Shown piece by piece: positions 7,894 through 16,835 of a DNA stretch of 64,000 nt; positions within the stretch are counted from its first letter, which is position 1, and each line of letters starts with the position of its first letter. Source of the DNA: an uncultured Eubacteriales bacterium (lineage in GTDB: Bacteria > Bacillota > Clostridia > Christensenellales > CAG-138); assembly GCA_902801845.1 (NCBI GenBank), contig CADCJW010000005.1, forward strand, positions 1-64,000. Direction: 5' to 3'. The position numbers and the translations under genes are program-made. The notes under the pieces were generated by a model. It saw only the letters and a list, made by a program, of their open reading frames with translations. It was not told the origin of the DNA and did no database searches.

Positions 7894-8648
7894 GTTTCCT
7901 CCTCCTTGGCGATGGTGTATAGATAGGCCTTCCCCCGGGCGCCGGCCCGGCGAAGGACGCCCATGTACGAGAGCACGTTGGCGGCGGCGCTGCCCCGTCC
8001 CCCCGGCAATCCCAGGGCCCCGGCCAGCTCCCGGGCAGTAAAGGTCTCAGACAGTCCCTCCGGCACCAGGGCGACGTAGTCGGCGGCGGTCTTCAAGGGA
8101 ACCGCGCCCAAAAAACGGGTGGGCGCAAACTCCAGCCGCCGGACGGGGCGCCACTTGCTGTCCGTCTGGATGCGGACCTCCTCCCCCTCCAGCCGCACCA
8201 GCAGCAGCGAAAAATGGGGGTCCCGCAAAAAGGGCTTCAGATACGCCAGCTCCGGCAGCACCCCGGCGGGCCGCTCCCGCTTGGGGCTCTTGCGGCGGCC
8301 CATGAGCTCCCCCGTCTCCGGGTCCATGGTGAGGAGCCATTTGGTCTCGATCACCGGTACCACCACGGTCACGGGATAGTACGGGAGCAGAGCGATGAGC
8401 TTCGGCTTCAGCTTATGGAGGTTTCGGGTCTGGACCTCGAAGACGCCCCGATCGTTCAGCACGTCCGCCACAAAGCTGCCCAGCTTCACCTCGTGGCGGC
8501 TCATATCCGGCTCGATCATGCGCTTGATCACCGCGTGGAGGGTCTTTTCCCCCAACGTGCCCACGCCCTGATCCGCCCGGCCCACGGTCTCCACCGCCCG
8601 GCAGGCGGCGGCGAAGCTCGTTTCGTCCATGCCCCAATTCGTTTCCAT
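7887..8648 (-). CDS. Hypothetical protein, nuclease-like N-terminus and winged-helix-like C-terminus
   Basis: A 253-residue cytoplasmic protein I cannot name. Residues about 52-90 (RHEVKLGSFVADV, then VFEVQTRNLHKLKPKL) have the spacing of a D/E ... ExQ core seen in PD-(D/E)XK nuclease-like folds. Residues about 200-250 (TARELAGALGLP ... VLSYMGVLRRAG) look like a winged-helix DNA-binding segment. The end overlaps the VOC gene. The promoter lies 7 bases before the ATG and there is no Shine-Dalgarno site, which predicts a leaderless transcript. The nuclease reading is an inference from short motifs. Confidence 0.5.
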   Translation of the reverse strand: METNWGMDETSFAAACRAVETVGRADQGVGTLGEKTLHAVIKRMIEPDMSRHEVKLGSFVADVLNDRGVFEVQTRNLHKLKPKLIALLPYYPVTVVVPVIETKWLLTMDPETGELMGRRKSPKRERPAGVLPELAYLKPFLRDPHFSLLLVRLEGEEVRIQTDSKWRPVRRLEFAPTRFLGAVPLKTAADYVALVPEGLSETFTARELAGALGLPGGRGSAAANVLSYMGVLRRAGARGKAYLYTIAKEEETC

Positions 8649-8655
8649 ATGGATG

Positions 8656-8684
8656 AGTATATCCTAAACGGAAGAAAGAGTAAA
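8656..8684 (-). promoter_or_regulatory. Promoter of the nuclease-like/VOC operon, leaderless
   Basis: Minus-strand TTTACT (8684-8679), 17-base spacer, TATACT (8661-8656). Only 7 bases separate the -10 box from the ATG at 8648. The -35 region overlaps the U-rich tail of the gdhA terminator. Confidence 0.6.
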
Positions 8685-8692
8685 GAAAAAGA

Positions 8693-8716
8693 ATCCCCCG
8701 GCATGGGCCGGGGGAT
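8693..8716 (-). terminator. gdhA terminator
   Basis: A 10-bp stem (ATCCCCCGGC / GCCGGGGGAT) with a 4-base loop, followed on the minus strand by TCTTTTTCTTT. Confidence 0.85.
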
Positions 8717-8745
8717 CGCATTAGGTGAGGTTTTCTATCAGGCCA

Positions 8746-10092
8746 TCAGACGATGCCCTGAGCCATCATGGCGTCGGCCACCTTCAGGAAGCCCGCGATG
8801 TTGGCGCCGGCCACCAGGTTGTAGCCAAGGCCGCACTTCTCAGCCGCTTCCACGGAGGCGCTGTAGATGTTGTCCATGATGTTGTGGAGCTGAGAATCCA
8901 CTTCCTCGGCCTTCCAGCTGAGGCGCTCGGAGTTCTGGCTCATCTCCAGGCCGCTGACGGACACGCCGCCCGCGTTGACCGCCTTGGAGGGGGCCACGGT
9001 GACGCCCTTGCCCATGAGGAAGAACAGAGCTTCGTTGGTGGTGGGCATGTTGGCGACTTCGATGTAGTACTTGATGCCGTTGTCCACCATCTGCTGGGCT
9101 TCCTTCATGCCGATCTCGTTCTGATAGGCGCAGGGCATGCAGATGTCGACCTTGCGGCCCCAGGGCTTCTCTTTCGGGAAGAACTCCACACCGAACTTGT
9201 CGGCGTAGTCCTGAGCACGGTTCCGGTTGGAGGAACGCATCTCCAGCAGGTACTCGATCTTCTCATCGGTGACGACGCCGTCGGGATCGTAGACATAGCC
9301 GTCGGGGCCGGAGATGGTCACGACCTTGGCGCCCAGCTGAGCGGCCTTCTTGCAGACGCCCCAGGCCACGTTGCCGAAGCCGGAGACCGCGATGGTCTTG
9401 CCCTTCATGTCCTCGCCATCATGCTTGAGCACGTTCTCGGCATAGTAGATGGCGCCGTAGCCGGTGGCCTCGGGGCGGATCACGCTGCCGCCGAAGGAAC
9501 GGCCCTTGCCGGTGAGCACGCCGTTCTCATAGGCGTTGACTATGCGCTTGTACTGGCCGAACAGGTAGCCGATCTCGCGGCCGCCCACGCCCAGATCGCC
9601 GGCGGGCACGTCCAGGTTGGGACCGATGTGACGATAGAGCTCGGTCATGAAGCTCTGGCAGAACCGCATGATCTCCGCGTCGGACTTGCCGGTGGGATCG
9701 AAGTCGGAGCCGCCCTTGCCGCCGCCCATGGGGAGGCTGGTCAGGCTGTTCTTGAAGGTCTGCTCGAAGCCCAGGAACTTCATAACGGACTGGTTCACAT
9801 GGGAAGCGAAACGGAGGCCGCCCTTGTAGGGGCCGATGGCGCTGTTGAACTGTACGCGGAACGCGCGGTTCACCTTCACCTCACCGGCATCGTTGACCCA
9901 GGGCACCCGGAACTGAATGATCCGCTCGGGCTCGACCAGGCGCTCCAGCAGGGCTGCCTTCTCGTACTCGGGGTGCTGCTCGACGACCTTCTCCAGGGAA
10001 CGGAGAACCTCTTCCACGGTCTGAATGAATTCCTTCTGATCCGGATCGCGGCGCTTTACATCCTCAATGACTCTCTCGATGTATGCGTTCAT
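8746..10092 (-). CDS. gdhA: Glutamate dehydrogenase
   Basis: A 448-residue enzyme interconverting glutamate and 2-oxoglutarate plus ammonia. The start MNAYIERV follows GGAGGT. The substrate domain has the GPYKGGLRF, MGGGKGGSDFDP and DVPAGDLGVGGREIGY signatures; the nucleotide domain has GFGNVAWG. Length and sequence fit the hexameric class usually specific for NADP(H). In a peptide-fermenting anaerobe it links amino-acid breakdown to ammonia and redox balance; 5-oxoprolinase and pyroglutamyl peptidase elsewhere in the window feed glutamate. Single-gene unit with its own promoter and terminator. Confidence 0.95.
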   Translation of the reverse strand: MNAYIERVIEDVKRRDPDQKEFIQTVEEVLRSLEKVVEQHPEYEKAALLERLVEPERIIQFRVPWVNDAGEVKVNRAFRVQFNSAIGPYKGGLRFASHVNQSVMKFLGFEQTFKNSLTSLPMGGGKGGSDFDPTGKSDAEIMRFCQSFMTELYRHIGPNLDVPAGDLGVGGREIGYLFGQYKRIVNAYENGVLTGKGRSFGGSVIRPEATGYGAIYYAENVLKHDGEDMKGKTIAVSGFGNVAWGVCKKAAQLGAKVVTISGPDGYVYDPDGVVTDEKIEYLLEMRSSNRNRAQDYADKFGVEFFPKEKPWGRKVDICMPCAYQNEIGMKEAQQMVDNGIKYYIEVANMPTTNEALFFLMGKGVTVAPSKAVNAGGVSVSGLEMSQNSERLSWKAEEVDSQLHNIMDNIYSASVEAAEKCGLGYNLVAGANIAGFLKVADAMMAQGIV

Positions 10093-10160
10093 AAAGTGAC
10101 CTCCATTAAAAATTTGTTGCCTCCGCCTGCACCGCATCATGCAGGTTTCATTGCATCTCT

Positions 10161-10188
10161 ATCATATCACAACGACAAATCTTGTCAA
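10161..10188 (-). promoter_or_regulatory. gdhA promoter
   Basis: Minus-strand TTGACA (10188-10183), 16-base spacer, TATGAT (10166-10161), with a leader of about 60 bases. Confidence 0.7.
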
Positions 10189-10223
10189 CCCGAAAAACTG
10201 TATATATGCTCTGAGAACGGCGA

Positions 10224-10250
10224 ACCGGGAGGCCGAAGCGGCCTCCCGGT
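10224..10250 (-). terminator. Hairpin after uraA
   Basis: A perfect 11-bp GC-rich stem (ACCGGGAGGCC / GGCCTCCCGGT) with a 5-base loop, about 25 bases downstream of uraA. There is no clear U tract after it, so it may act as an mRNA 3' stabiliser or a weak terminator. Confidence 0.6.
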
Positions 10251-10274
10251 GCAAAGTGTTTTCCCTATCTTTTC

Positions 10275-11666
10275 TTATTTGATGAGCTGCTGGGGCTTGG
10301 GCTCCTCGCCGGCGGGGGTGGCGCCCTTGCGGACCATCAGATTGGTGACGATGCCCAGGATCAGAGCGCAGGCTACGGTGGTCAGCGTGACGGTGCCGGC
10401 GCCGATGGCGAAGGAGACGGACAGGCCGCCCACGCCGGAGATCAGGATGACGGAGGCCACGAACAGGTTCCTGTTGTCGTTCAGATCCACGGGCTGGAGC
10501 ATCTTGAGACCGGACACGGCGATGAAGCCGTAGAGGGTCATGCACACGCCGCCCATGACGCAGGGCGGGATGGAGTCAAGGAAGGCCACCAGGGGGCTGA
10601 TGAAGGCCACCAGGATGGAGAGGAAAGCGGCGTAGGTCACGGTAACGACGGAGGCGTTCTGGGTGATGGCCACGCAGCCGATGGACTCACCGTAGGTGGT
10701 GTTGGGGCAGCCGCCGAAGAAGGCGCCCGCCATGGAGCCGATGCCGTCGCCCAACAGGGTCTTGTCCAGGCCCGGGTCCTTGGTGAGGTCCCGCTCGATG
10801 ATGGAGGACAGGTTCTTATGGTCAGCCAGGTGCTCCGCGAAGACCACGAAGGCCACGGGGATATAGGCGAAGGCGATGGTGCTCACGTAGGTGGCATTCA
10901 GCTCCTTCAGGCCGTCCTTGGCCACGAGGAAGGAGAACTGGGGAACGCTGAAGAAGGTCTTGAAGGAGACGCCGCCCTGGAACAGGGAGGTGAAGGGCGC
11001 AAAGTCGATGACCTTCAGGGCGTCGTTGCCGCTGCTGTTGCCGATGAGGGTGAAAACGGCGGCCACGGCGTAGCCGGCCAGGATGCCGATGATGAAGGGG
11101 ATCAGGCGGACCCGCTTGCTGCCGTAGACGGAGCAGAGGATGACCACGAACAGGGTGACCAGGGCGCAGATCAGGGCCACGTAGGGGGAGGTGGCGGCGC
11201 CGTCGCCCTTGACCATATCGCCCACGGCGTTGCCCGCCAGGCTAAGGCCGATGATGGCCACGATGGGCCCGATGATGACGGGGGGCATGAGGCGGTTGAT
11301 CCAGTTGACGCCGGAGGCCTTCACGATGAGGGCGAAGACCACGTACACGAGGCCCGCGAAGGCCGCACCCAGGATCAGGCCCAGGAACCCGAGGCTCATG
11401 GAGACGCCGCCGGCGAAGGCCGCGAACATGGAGCCCAGGAACGCAAAGGAGCTGCCCAGGAACACGGGGCTGCGGAACTTGGTGAAGAGCTGGTAGACCA
11501 GCGTGCCCACGCCGGCGCCGAAGAGGGCGGCGGAGGCGGTCATGCCGTTGCCGATGATGGCGGGGACGGCGATGGTGGCAGCCATGATGGCCAGCAGCTG
11601 CTGGAACGCAAACACGATGCGCTCGGAGATTTGAGGCTTGTCCTCCACGTTGTAGATGAGTTTCAT
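10275..11666 (-). CDS. uraA: Uracil permease (uracil/xanthine permease family)
   Basis: A 463-residue nucleobase transporter of the NCS2 type with about 14 membrane segments. The N-terminal QQLLAIMAATIAVPAIIG, the FGGCPNTTYGESIG motif (the substrate-binding segment of this family) and the PPCVMGGVCMTLYG loop are all present. It takes up uracil in symport with protons. It is the second gene after pyrR, under the PyrR attenuator upstream, so uracil uptake should fall when pyrimidine nucleotides are abundant. This supports uracil rather than xanthine as substrate. Confidence 0.9.
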   Translation of the reverse strand: MKLIYNVEDKPQISERIVFAFQQLLAIMAATIAVPAIIGNGMTASAALFGAGVGTLVYQLFTKFRSPVFLGSSFAFLGSMFAAFAGGVSMSLGFLGLILGAAFAGLVYVVFALIVKASGVNWINRLMPPVIIGPIVAIIGLSLAGNAVGDMVKGDGAATSPYVALICALVTLFVVILCSVYGSKRVRLIPFIIGILAGYAVAAVFTLIGNSSGNDALKVIDFAPFTSLFQGGVSFKTFFSVPQFSFLVAKDGLKELNATYVSTIAFAYIPVAFVVFAEHLADHKNLSSIIERDLTKDPGLDKTLLGDGIGSMAGAFFGGCPNTTYGESIGCVAITQNASVVTVTYAAFLSILVAFISPLVAFLDSIPPCVMGGVCMTLYGFIAVSGLKMLQPVDLNDNRNLFVASVILISGVGGLSVSFAIGAGTVTLTTVACALILGIVTNLMVRKGATPAGEEPKPQQLIK

Positions 11667-11706
11667 GGTTTGTACTCCTTTTCTTTTTCCTATAATTGAC
11701 CCGCCT

Positions 11707-12381
<675 letters not shown>

Positions 12382-12392
12382 TCATTGGAGGT

Positions 12393-12421
12393 ATATTAGC
12401 ACGGGATTTTGGATTTGTAAA
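12393..12421 (-). promoter_or_regulatory. pyrR-uraA promoter
   Basis: Minus-strand TTTACA (12421-12416), 17-base spacer, TAATAT (12398-12393). It yields a leader of about 135 bases, enough for the PyrR site and the attenuator. Confidence 0.7.
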
Positions 12422-12517
12422 GGGGGTTCGCGAAATTTGGCCCCATATATCTTGTGGAGGGTGACCTATGCAGATACAGCATAGGGGAAAAAGCGGGCCA
12501 TTCGTGAACCGTCCGTC

Positions 12518-13177
12518 CTACGCCCCGTAGCCGTAGACTTTCAGAAAGTAGCGGTAGAAGGGCATGAGGGCCGAGAGGCCGTCGGCGCAGAGGGCCGCGA
12601 AGTCGTGGGTGAAGAGCTTGTCGTTGAAGGGCTCCTTGTGCATCATCCACAGGTATTTCTTGTTGTACCAGGGGTCCAGGAGATCGCCGTCATGGCCCTT
12701 TTTCCGCTTATAGTCCTCGCCGCAGAGGACGAAGTAGTCCTGCCGATCGAACCAGCGGGCCAATTTTCGGAAGGTCTCGGGATCGTCGTCCATGCTCTTG
12801 CGGAAGCCGGCCATGCCCTGGGGGTCGTGCCAGAAGTCGCAGCCCAGCTGCCAGGAGAGGGGGTCGATGCCGAAGAAGAGGTTCCCGCCCCCCTCCATGG
12901 ACCGGGAGGGCTTGATGGAGAACCAGAGCTCCTCCTTATAGGGGCCCCGGCCGAAGAGGCGGCGGGCATCCCTGTAGATGCGGGAGACGTGGAGCTCGAA
13001 GGGGTCGTCGGGGAAGCGGCGGACCATTTCGGCCATGACCTCCTTCGCCAGCTCGTCCATGGGCTTTTTTAGGCTCCGCTCATAGATCTCCCGATGGCGT
13101 TCGAACCAGGGGCGGTCGTTGTTCAGCGCCAGGTCCATCATGAACTGGCTGGTCTCCTGGGAAAAACCGGTAAACAT
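12518..13177 (-). CDS. DUF2461 family protein
   Basis: A 219-residue cytoplasmic protein of the widespread DUF2461 (TIGR02453) family. The hallmark opening FTGFSQETSQFMMDLALNNDRPWFERHRE, the RIYRDARRLFGRGPYKE motif and the YFLKVYG end are present and the length is normal. Its biochemical role is unknown. The start MFTGF was chosen over a longer frame because GAGAGGA precedes it. Monocistronic by position; xpt starts divergently 165 bases away. Confidence 0.85.
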   Translation of the reverse strand: MFTGFSQETSQFMMDLALNNDRPWFERHREIYERSLKKPMDELAKEVMAEMVRRFPDDPFELHVSRIYRDARRLFGRGPYKEELWFSIKPSRSMEGGGNLFFGIDPLSWQLGCDFWHDPQGMAGFRKSMDDDPETFRKLARWFDRQDYFVLCGEDYKRKKGHDGDLLDPWYNKKYLWMMHKEPFNDKLFTHDFAALCADGLSALMPFYRYFLKVYGYGA

Positions 13178-13284
13178 GGGGCTGTCCTCTCTCGTTGTGA
13201 TTGAGACATTGTAGCCTTTTTCCGGCGCAGCTGTCAAGGGCGGCGGCTTTTTCAAAAAAGTGGAAGAAAAGGACGAATTACGTC

Positions 13285-13313
13285 TTGCATTTTTCACGGT
13301 ATACCGTCATAAT
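13285..13313 (+). promoter_or_regulatory. xpt promoter with 12-bp palindrome in the spacer
   Basis: TTGCAT (13285-13290), 17-base spacer, CATAAT (13308-13313). The spacer ends with the perfect palindrome ACGGTATACCGT (13296-13307), placed where a repressor would block RNA polymerase. No guanine riboswitch is visible between the promoter and the gene. Confidence 0.6.
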
Positions 13314-13342
13314 AGAACATATTTCATGAGGAGGAGAAACGC

Positions 13343-13942
13343 ATGGCAGAAGTGAGCAAGGGCTTCGCGCCCCTTCAGGAACGGATCCGCAGGGAGGGCC
13401 GCGTCCTGCCCGGGAACATCATCAAGATCGACGGATTCCTCAACCACCGGGTGGATATGAAGCTCATGCACGAGCTGAGCCATGAGTTCATCCGCCGGTT
13501 TGACACCTCCAAGGTGACGCTGGTCATGACCGTGGAAGCCAGCGGCATCGCCCTCGCCTCCGCCGTGGCCGCGGATCTGGGGGTGCCCCTGCTCTACGCC
13601 AAGAAGGCCAAGTCCGACAACATCGAGGGCGGCCTCTTCCAGAGCGAGATCATGTCCTACACCTATAAGAAGAAGGTGACGCTGCTGGTGTCCCGGCAGT
13701 GGCTGCATGCGGACGACAAGGTGCTGGTCATCGACGACTTCCTCGCTATGGGCGAGGCGCTTCGGGGCGTGTGCGAGATCGTGAACCAGTCCGGAGCGGA
13801 GCTGGTGGGCATCGGCGTGGCCGTGGAGAAGGGCTTCCAGCCCGGCGGCAAGAACCTGCGGGCGGCGGGACACCATGTGGAATCCCTGGCCATCATCGAG
13901 AGCGCGGACCCGGAGAAGGGGATCGTGTTCAGGGGCGAGTAA
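13343..13942 (+). CDS. xpt: Xanthine phosphoribosyltransferase
   Basis: A 199-residue purine-salvage enzyme converting xanthine and PRPP to XMP. The PRPP-binding motif VLVIDDFLAMGEALRG is clear, together with LPGNIIKIDGFLNHRVD near the N-terminus and VEASGIALA, all typical of Xpt. AGGAGGAG lies 7 bases before the ATG. In B. subtilis the xpt operon is guanine-riboswitch controlled; here the leader is only about 25 bases long and has a palindromic candidate operator instead. Monocistronic. Confidence 0.93.
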   Translation: MAEVSKGFAPLQERIRREGRVLPGNIIKIDGFLNHRVDMKLMHELSHEFIRRFDTSKVTLVMTVEASGIALASAVAADLGVPLLYAKKAKSDNIEGGLFQSEIMSYTYKKKVTLLVSRQWLHADDKVLVIDDFLAMGEALRGVCEIVNQSGAELVGIGVAVEKGFQPGGKNLRAAGHHVESLAIIESADPEKGIVFRGE

Positions 13943-13953
13943 CCATTTTTTCT

Positions 13954-14093
13954 GCGACTTTTTCTCTTTAGAAAAAGGAGAAAAAGTCGCCCAAAAAGAG
14001 AAATCAAAAAGGGGAAGATGGTATGTATACGAACCATCTTCCCTTTTTTTGAAAGGTCTTTGGGTCTGCTCCCTTTCTTTCAAGAAAGGGGGC
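13954..14093. repeat. Inverted pair of tailed palindromes around a terminator (copy 2)
   Basis: Left unit: a 13-bp stem GCGACTTTTTCTC / GAGAAAAAGTCGC (13954-13966 / 13978-13990) and the tail CCAAAAAGAGAAA. Right unit, inverted: the stem around CCCTTTCTT / AAGAAAGGG (14071-14090), with the minus-strand tail CCCAAAGACCTTTC. A terminator hairpin (14012-14043) sits between them. It separates the convergent xpt and membrane-protein genes. Confidence 0.8.
14012..14050. terminator. Bidirectional terminator between xpt and the membrane-protein gene
   Basis: GGGAAGATGGT (14012-14022) pairs with ACCATCTTCCC (14033-14043) and is followed by seven T on the plus strand. On the minus strand the U-rich tract comes from the repeat tail next to it. 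Confidence 0.85.
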
Positions 14094-14112
14094 GGGCTTT
14101 CAATCCTTCCTC

Positions 14113-14574
14113 TCACTCCTCCGGCTCGGCTTCCATGGCCTGGCGCCGCCGCTTGTACGCCGCCGCCATCAGGGACAGTAACCCGAAGCATAGAGCAAAG
14201 GAAACCGCCGCACCGAGGAAGGCGGCAGCAGCCACACCCCAGGGCTTCCCGGGGAAGCGAGTCAATCCCATCGCAAGCGTGAAAAGGCCCACGGCCAACC
14301 CCGCCACCAGGGATACCGACAGGTTTGTCTTGGCGTTCGGCTGAAAATGCCGATCCCAAATGCCGTTCTTCAGGCAGGCTGCCACCAGATAGATCGACAG
14401 GATCATGAATACGATCCATTCCCCTGCCAGCCGCCCCATGTCAGGCCCAAACGCGATAACCTGCACCATCAACGCGATCAGCAGCCCCCAGAAGGCCAGC
14501 CAGCAGCCCACATGCTCGATCTTCAGCAGAGCCTGCTCCTGCCGCTCGTCCAGATTATTTTTCCACTGTTTCAT
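14113..14574 (-). CDS. Four-helix membrane protein (DUF6773-like)
   Basis: A 153-residue protein with about four membrane helices (near residues 24-46, 52-70, 84-103 and 113-135) and a charged cytoplasmic N-terminus, KQWKNNLDERQEQALLKIEHVG, that matches small membrane proteins paired with XRE regulators in clostridia. It overlaps the upstream regulator gene by 20 bases, so the two are coupled. Such pairs are thought to sense membrane or cell-surface conditions, but the signal is unknown. Confidence 0.6.
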   Translation of the reverse strand: MKQWKNNLDERQEQALLKIEHVGCWLAFWGLLIALMVQVIAFGPDMGRLAGEWIVFMILSIYLVAACLKNGIWDRHFQPNAKTNLSVSLVAGLAVGLFTLAMGLTRFPGKPWGVAAAAFLGAAVSFALCFGLLSLMAAAYKRRRQAMEAEPEE

Positions 14575-14773
14575 TTTCTTCTTCCTCCCAAAAGATATCG
14601 TTCAGTGTGACGCCCAGCGCCCGACAGATGGCCACGCACAGCTTGATGGAGGGGTTGAACTCCCCCGCCTCGATAAGCCCGATGGTCTGCCGGGTCACGC
14701 CGGCCTTTTGCGCCAGTTCCGTCTGCGACATGCCCCGCTCGATGCGCTTGAACTTCAGTTTCAGATTTCTCAT
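14555..14773 (-). CDS. Small XRE-family transcriptional regulator (YozG-like)
   Basis: A 72-residue helix-turn-helix protein. The HTH spans about residues 6-58 (RIERGMSQTELAQKAGVTRQTIGLIEAGEFNPS), the single-domain form. The start MRNLKLKF follows AGGAGG. It is the first gene of a two-gene unit with the overlapping membrane protein and has a strong promoter, which it probably regulates itself. Confidence 0.85.
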   Translation of the reverse strand: MRNLKLKFKRIERGMSQTELAQKAGVTRQTIGLIEAGEFNPSIKLCVAICRALGVTLNDIFWEEEENETVEK

Positions 14774-14797
14774 GCCGGTTTCCTCCTGACGATGTAC

Positions 14798-14826
14798 AGT
14801 ATATATTGCATTTCCGGATTTGTCAA
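14798..14826 (-). promoter_or_regulatory. Promoter of the XRE/membrane-protein pair
   Basis: Minus-strand TTGACA (14826-14821), 17-base spacer, TATACT (14803-14798), both close to consensus. Confidence 0.75.
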
Positions 14827-14863
14827 CTATATTTTGCAAATCAATTTTATAAATTGCTTATCT

Positions 14864-14998
14864 GCCGCTTTTTCTTTTCAGGAGAAAAAGAAAAAGCGGC
14901 GCAAAAAGAAAAGCTCAGGAAGACTAACAAAGTAGAATTCCTAAGCTTTTTTGTATTCCTAAAGTTCTTTTTGGTCCTTTTTCTTTCAAGAAAAAGGA
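14864..14998. repeat. Inverted pair of tailed palindromes (copy 3)
   Basis: Left unit: 15-bp stem GCCGCTTTTTCTTTT / AAAAGAAAAAGCGGC (14864-14878 / 14886-14900) with the tail GCAAAAAGAAAAGC. Right unit, inverted: TCCTTTTTCTT / AAGAAAAAGGA (14975-14985 / 14988-14998), minus-strand tail CCAAAAAGAACTTTAGG. The middle has no clear terminator hairpin. Unlike the other copies it lies between a gene start and a gene end on the same strand, downstream of the ABC exporter operon. Confidence 0.75.
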
Positions 14999-15019
14999 TC
15001 GAAATATAAATGATTCCGA

Positions 15020-16834
15020 TTAAGACAACTCAAACATGCCCGTATACAGCTGGTAGTATCTCCCCCGCTGCGCCAGAAGGTCCCTGTGGTCGCCCCGCTC
15101 GATGATCTCCCCGTGCTCCAGGACCATGATGGCGTTCGAATTGCGGACGGTGGAGAGCCTATGGGCGATGACGAACACGGTCCGCCCCTTCATAAGCTCG
15201 TCCATGCCCCGCTCGATGTGGGCCTCGGTGCGGGTGTCGATGGAGCTGGTGGCCTCGTCCAGGATCAGCACCGGCGGGTCCGCCACGGCGGCCCGGGCGA
15301 TGGCGATGAGCTGCCGCTGGCCCTGAGAGAGATTCGCGCCGTCGGCGGTGAGGACCGTGTTATACCCCTCGGGCAGATGTGAGATGAAGAAATGGGCGTT
15401 GCTCCGCTTGGCGGCGGCCACGCACTCCTCGTCCGTGGCGTCCAGCCGGCCGTAGCGGATGTTCTCCATGACCGTGCCGGTGAACAGATGGGTATCCTGG
15501 AGCACCATGCCCAGGGAACGGCGCAGATCGTCCTTTCGGATGTCCTTCACGTTGATGCCGTCGTAGGTGATGGCGCCGGTCTGCACGTCGTAGAACCGGT
15601 TGATCAGGTTGGTGATGGTGGTCTTCCCCGCGCCGGTGGAACCCACGAAGGCGATCTTTTGGCCGGGCTTGGCGTAGAGGCTCAGATCCTTCAACACGTC
15701 CACCTTCCCGTCGTAGGAGAAGGTCACATGATCGAAGCGCACGTCACCCTTCAGGGGGATGCGCTCGTCGCCCCGGACCCAGGCCCACTGCTCCTTCCCC
15801 ACCTTCTCCAGGGTGTACTTGCCCTCGTCCACCTCCACGGGGGTGTCCATGAGATCGAAGATCCGCTCCGCTCCGGCCAGGGCGTTCAGGACGCCGGTGA
15901 CCTGCTGGGAGATCATGTTGATGGGCCGGGCGATCTGCTTGCTGTACTGGAGGTACGCGGCCAGGGTGCCGATGTCCATGAGGCCCCGGATGATGAGGCT
16001 GGTGCCGGACATGGCGCTGACGGCGAAGAGGATGTAGCTGGTGTTGCCCATGATGGGCATGAGGATCATGCCGTAGGAGTTGGCCTTGGCGGCGGCGGTC
16101 TTCAGATCCTGAGCCAGCTTACCGAACTCGGACTTCACCTTCTGCTCATGGCAGAACACCTTCACCTCCCGCTGGCCCTCGAAGTGCTCCTCCACATAGC
16201 CGCTGGCGGCGGCGATGGCGGCCTGCCGGGCCCGGAAGTACTTGGCGCTGAGGCCGGTGAGGCGACCCACCAGCATGGTCATGATGAACAGGATGCCCAA
16301 CACCAGCAGCGTCAGCTTCCAGTTCATGAGGAACATGGCCACCAGCACGCCCAGCAAGGTCACGGAGCTGCTGATCATGTTGGGGAGGGCGTTTGAAAGC
16401 ATCTCCCGCAGGGTGTCGGTGTCGTTGGTGAACCGGGACATGATCTCGCCGTGGGTGCGGCTGTCGAAGTATTTAAGGGGGAGCTTCTCCAGATGCTCGT
16501 ACATATCGCACCGGATCTCGTAGAGCACGTGGATATTCACCTTCATCAGGAGTCGGTTGACCACGTAGTTGGCCGCCACCCCCGCCACGTACACCGCCGC
16601 CAGCAGGGATATGTTCCGCAGGATGGGTCCGAAGTCACGGCTGCCGGTTTGGAACATGCCGGCGGCGATGTTGAAGATGGGTTTTAAAAGGTAGGTGCCG
16701 ACCACGCCGCTCAAGCTGTTGACCAGCAGGAGCACCGCCACCGCCAGGAGCTTGCCCAGATGAGGCCGCAGGTAGCTGAAGAGCCGGGCGAAGGTCTTGC
16801 CCACATTTTGGGGTTTTGCAAAGCCTTTAGCCAT
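15020..16834 (-). CDS. ABC exporter half-transporter, subunit 2
   Basis: A 604-residue fusion of a six-helix membrane domain (about residues 1-335) and an ATPase domain. The ATPase has Walker A GSTGAGKTT, signature LSQGQRQLI, Walker B VLILDEATSS with the catalytic glutamate, and the switch histidine in IAHRLST. It starts one base after the preceding subunit ends, with AAGGAGGT for translation. Together the two subunits should form a heterodimeric multidrug-type exporter with one fully active ATP site. Controlled by the MarR gene at the head of the operon. Confidence 0.92.
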   Translation of the reverse strand: MAKGFAKPQNVGKTFARLFSYLRPHLGKLLAVAVLLLVNSLSGVVGTYLLKPIFNIAAGMFQTGSRDFGPILRNISLLAAVYVAGVAANYVVNRLLMKVNIHVLYEIRCDMYEHLEKLPLKYFDSRTHGEIMSRFTNDTDTLREMLSNALPNMISSSVTLLGVLVAMFLMNWKLTLLVLGILFIMTMLVGRLTGLSAKYFRARQAAIAAASGYVEEHFEGQREVKVFCHEQKVKSEFGKLAQDLKTAAAKANSYGMILMPIMGNTSYILFAVSAMSGTSLIIRGLMDIGTLAAYLQYSKQIARPINMISQQVTGVLNALAGAERIFDLMDTPVEVDEGKYTLEKVGKEQWAWVRGDERIPLKGDVRFDHVTFSYDGKVDVLKDLSLYAKPGQKIAFVGSTGAGKTTITNLINRFYDVQTGAITYDGINVKDIRKDDLRRSLGMVLQDTHLFTGTVMENIRYGRLDATDEECVAAAKRSNAHFFISHLPEGYNTVLTADGANLSQGQRQLIAIARAAVADPPVLILDEATSSIDTRTEAHIERGMDELMKGRTVFVIAHRLSTVRNSNAIMVLEHGEIIERGDHRDLLAQRGRYYQLYTGMFELS

Positions 16835-16835
16835 C

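Noticed and set aside
13343-13942. Guanine riboswitch upstream of xpt
   Set aside because: The leader after the promoter is only about 25 bases, too short for the aptamer.
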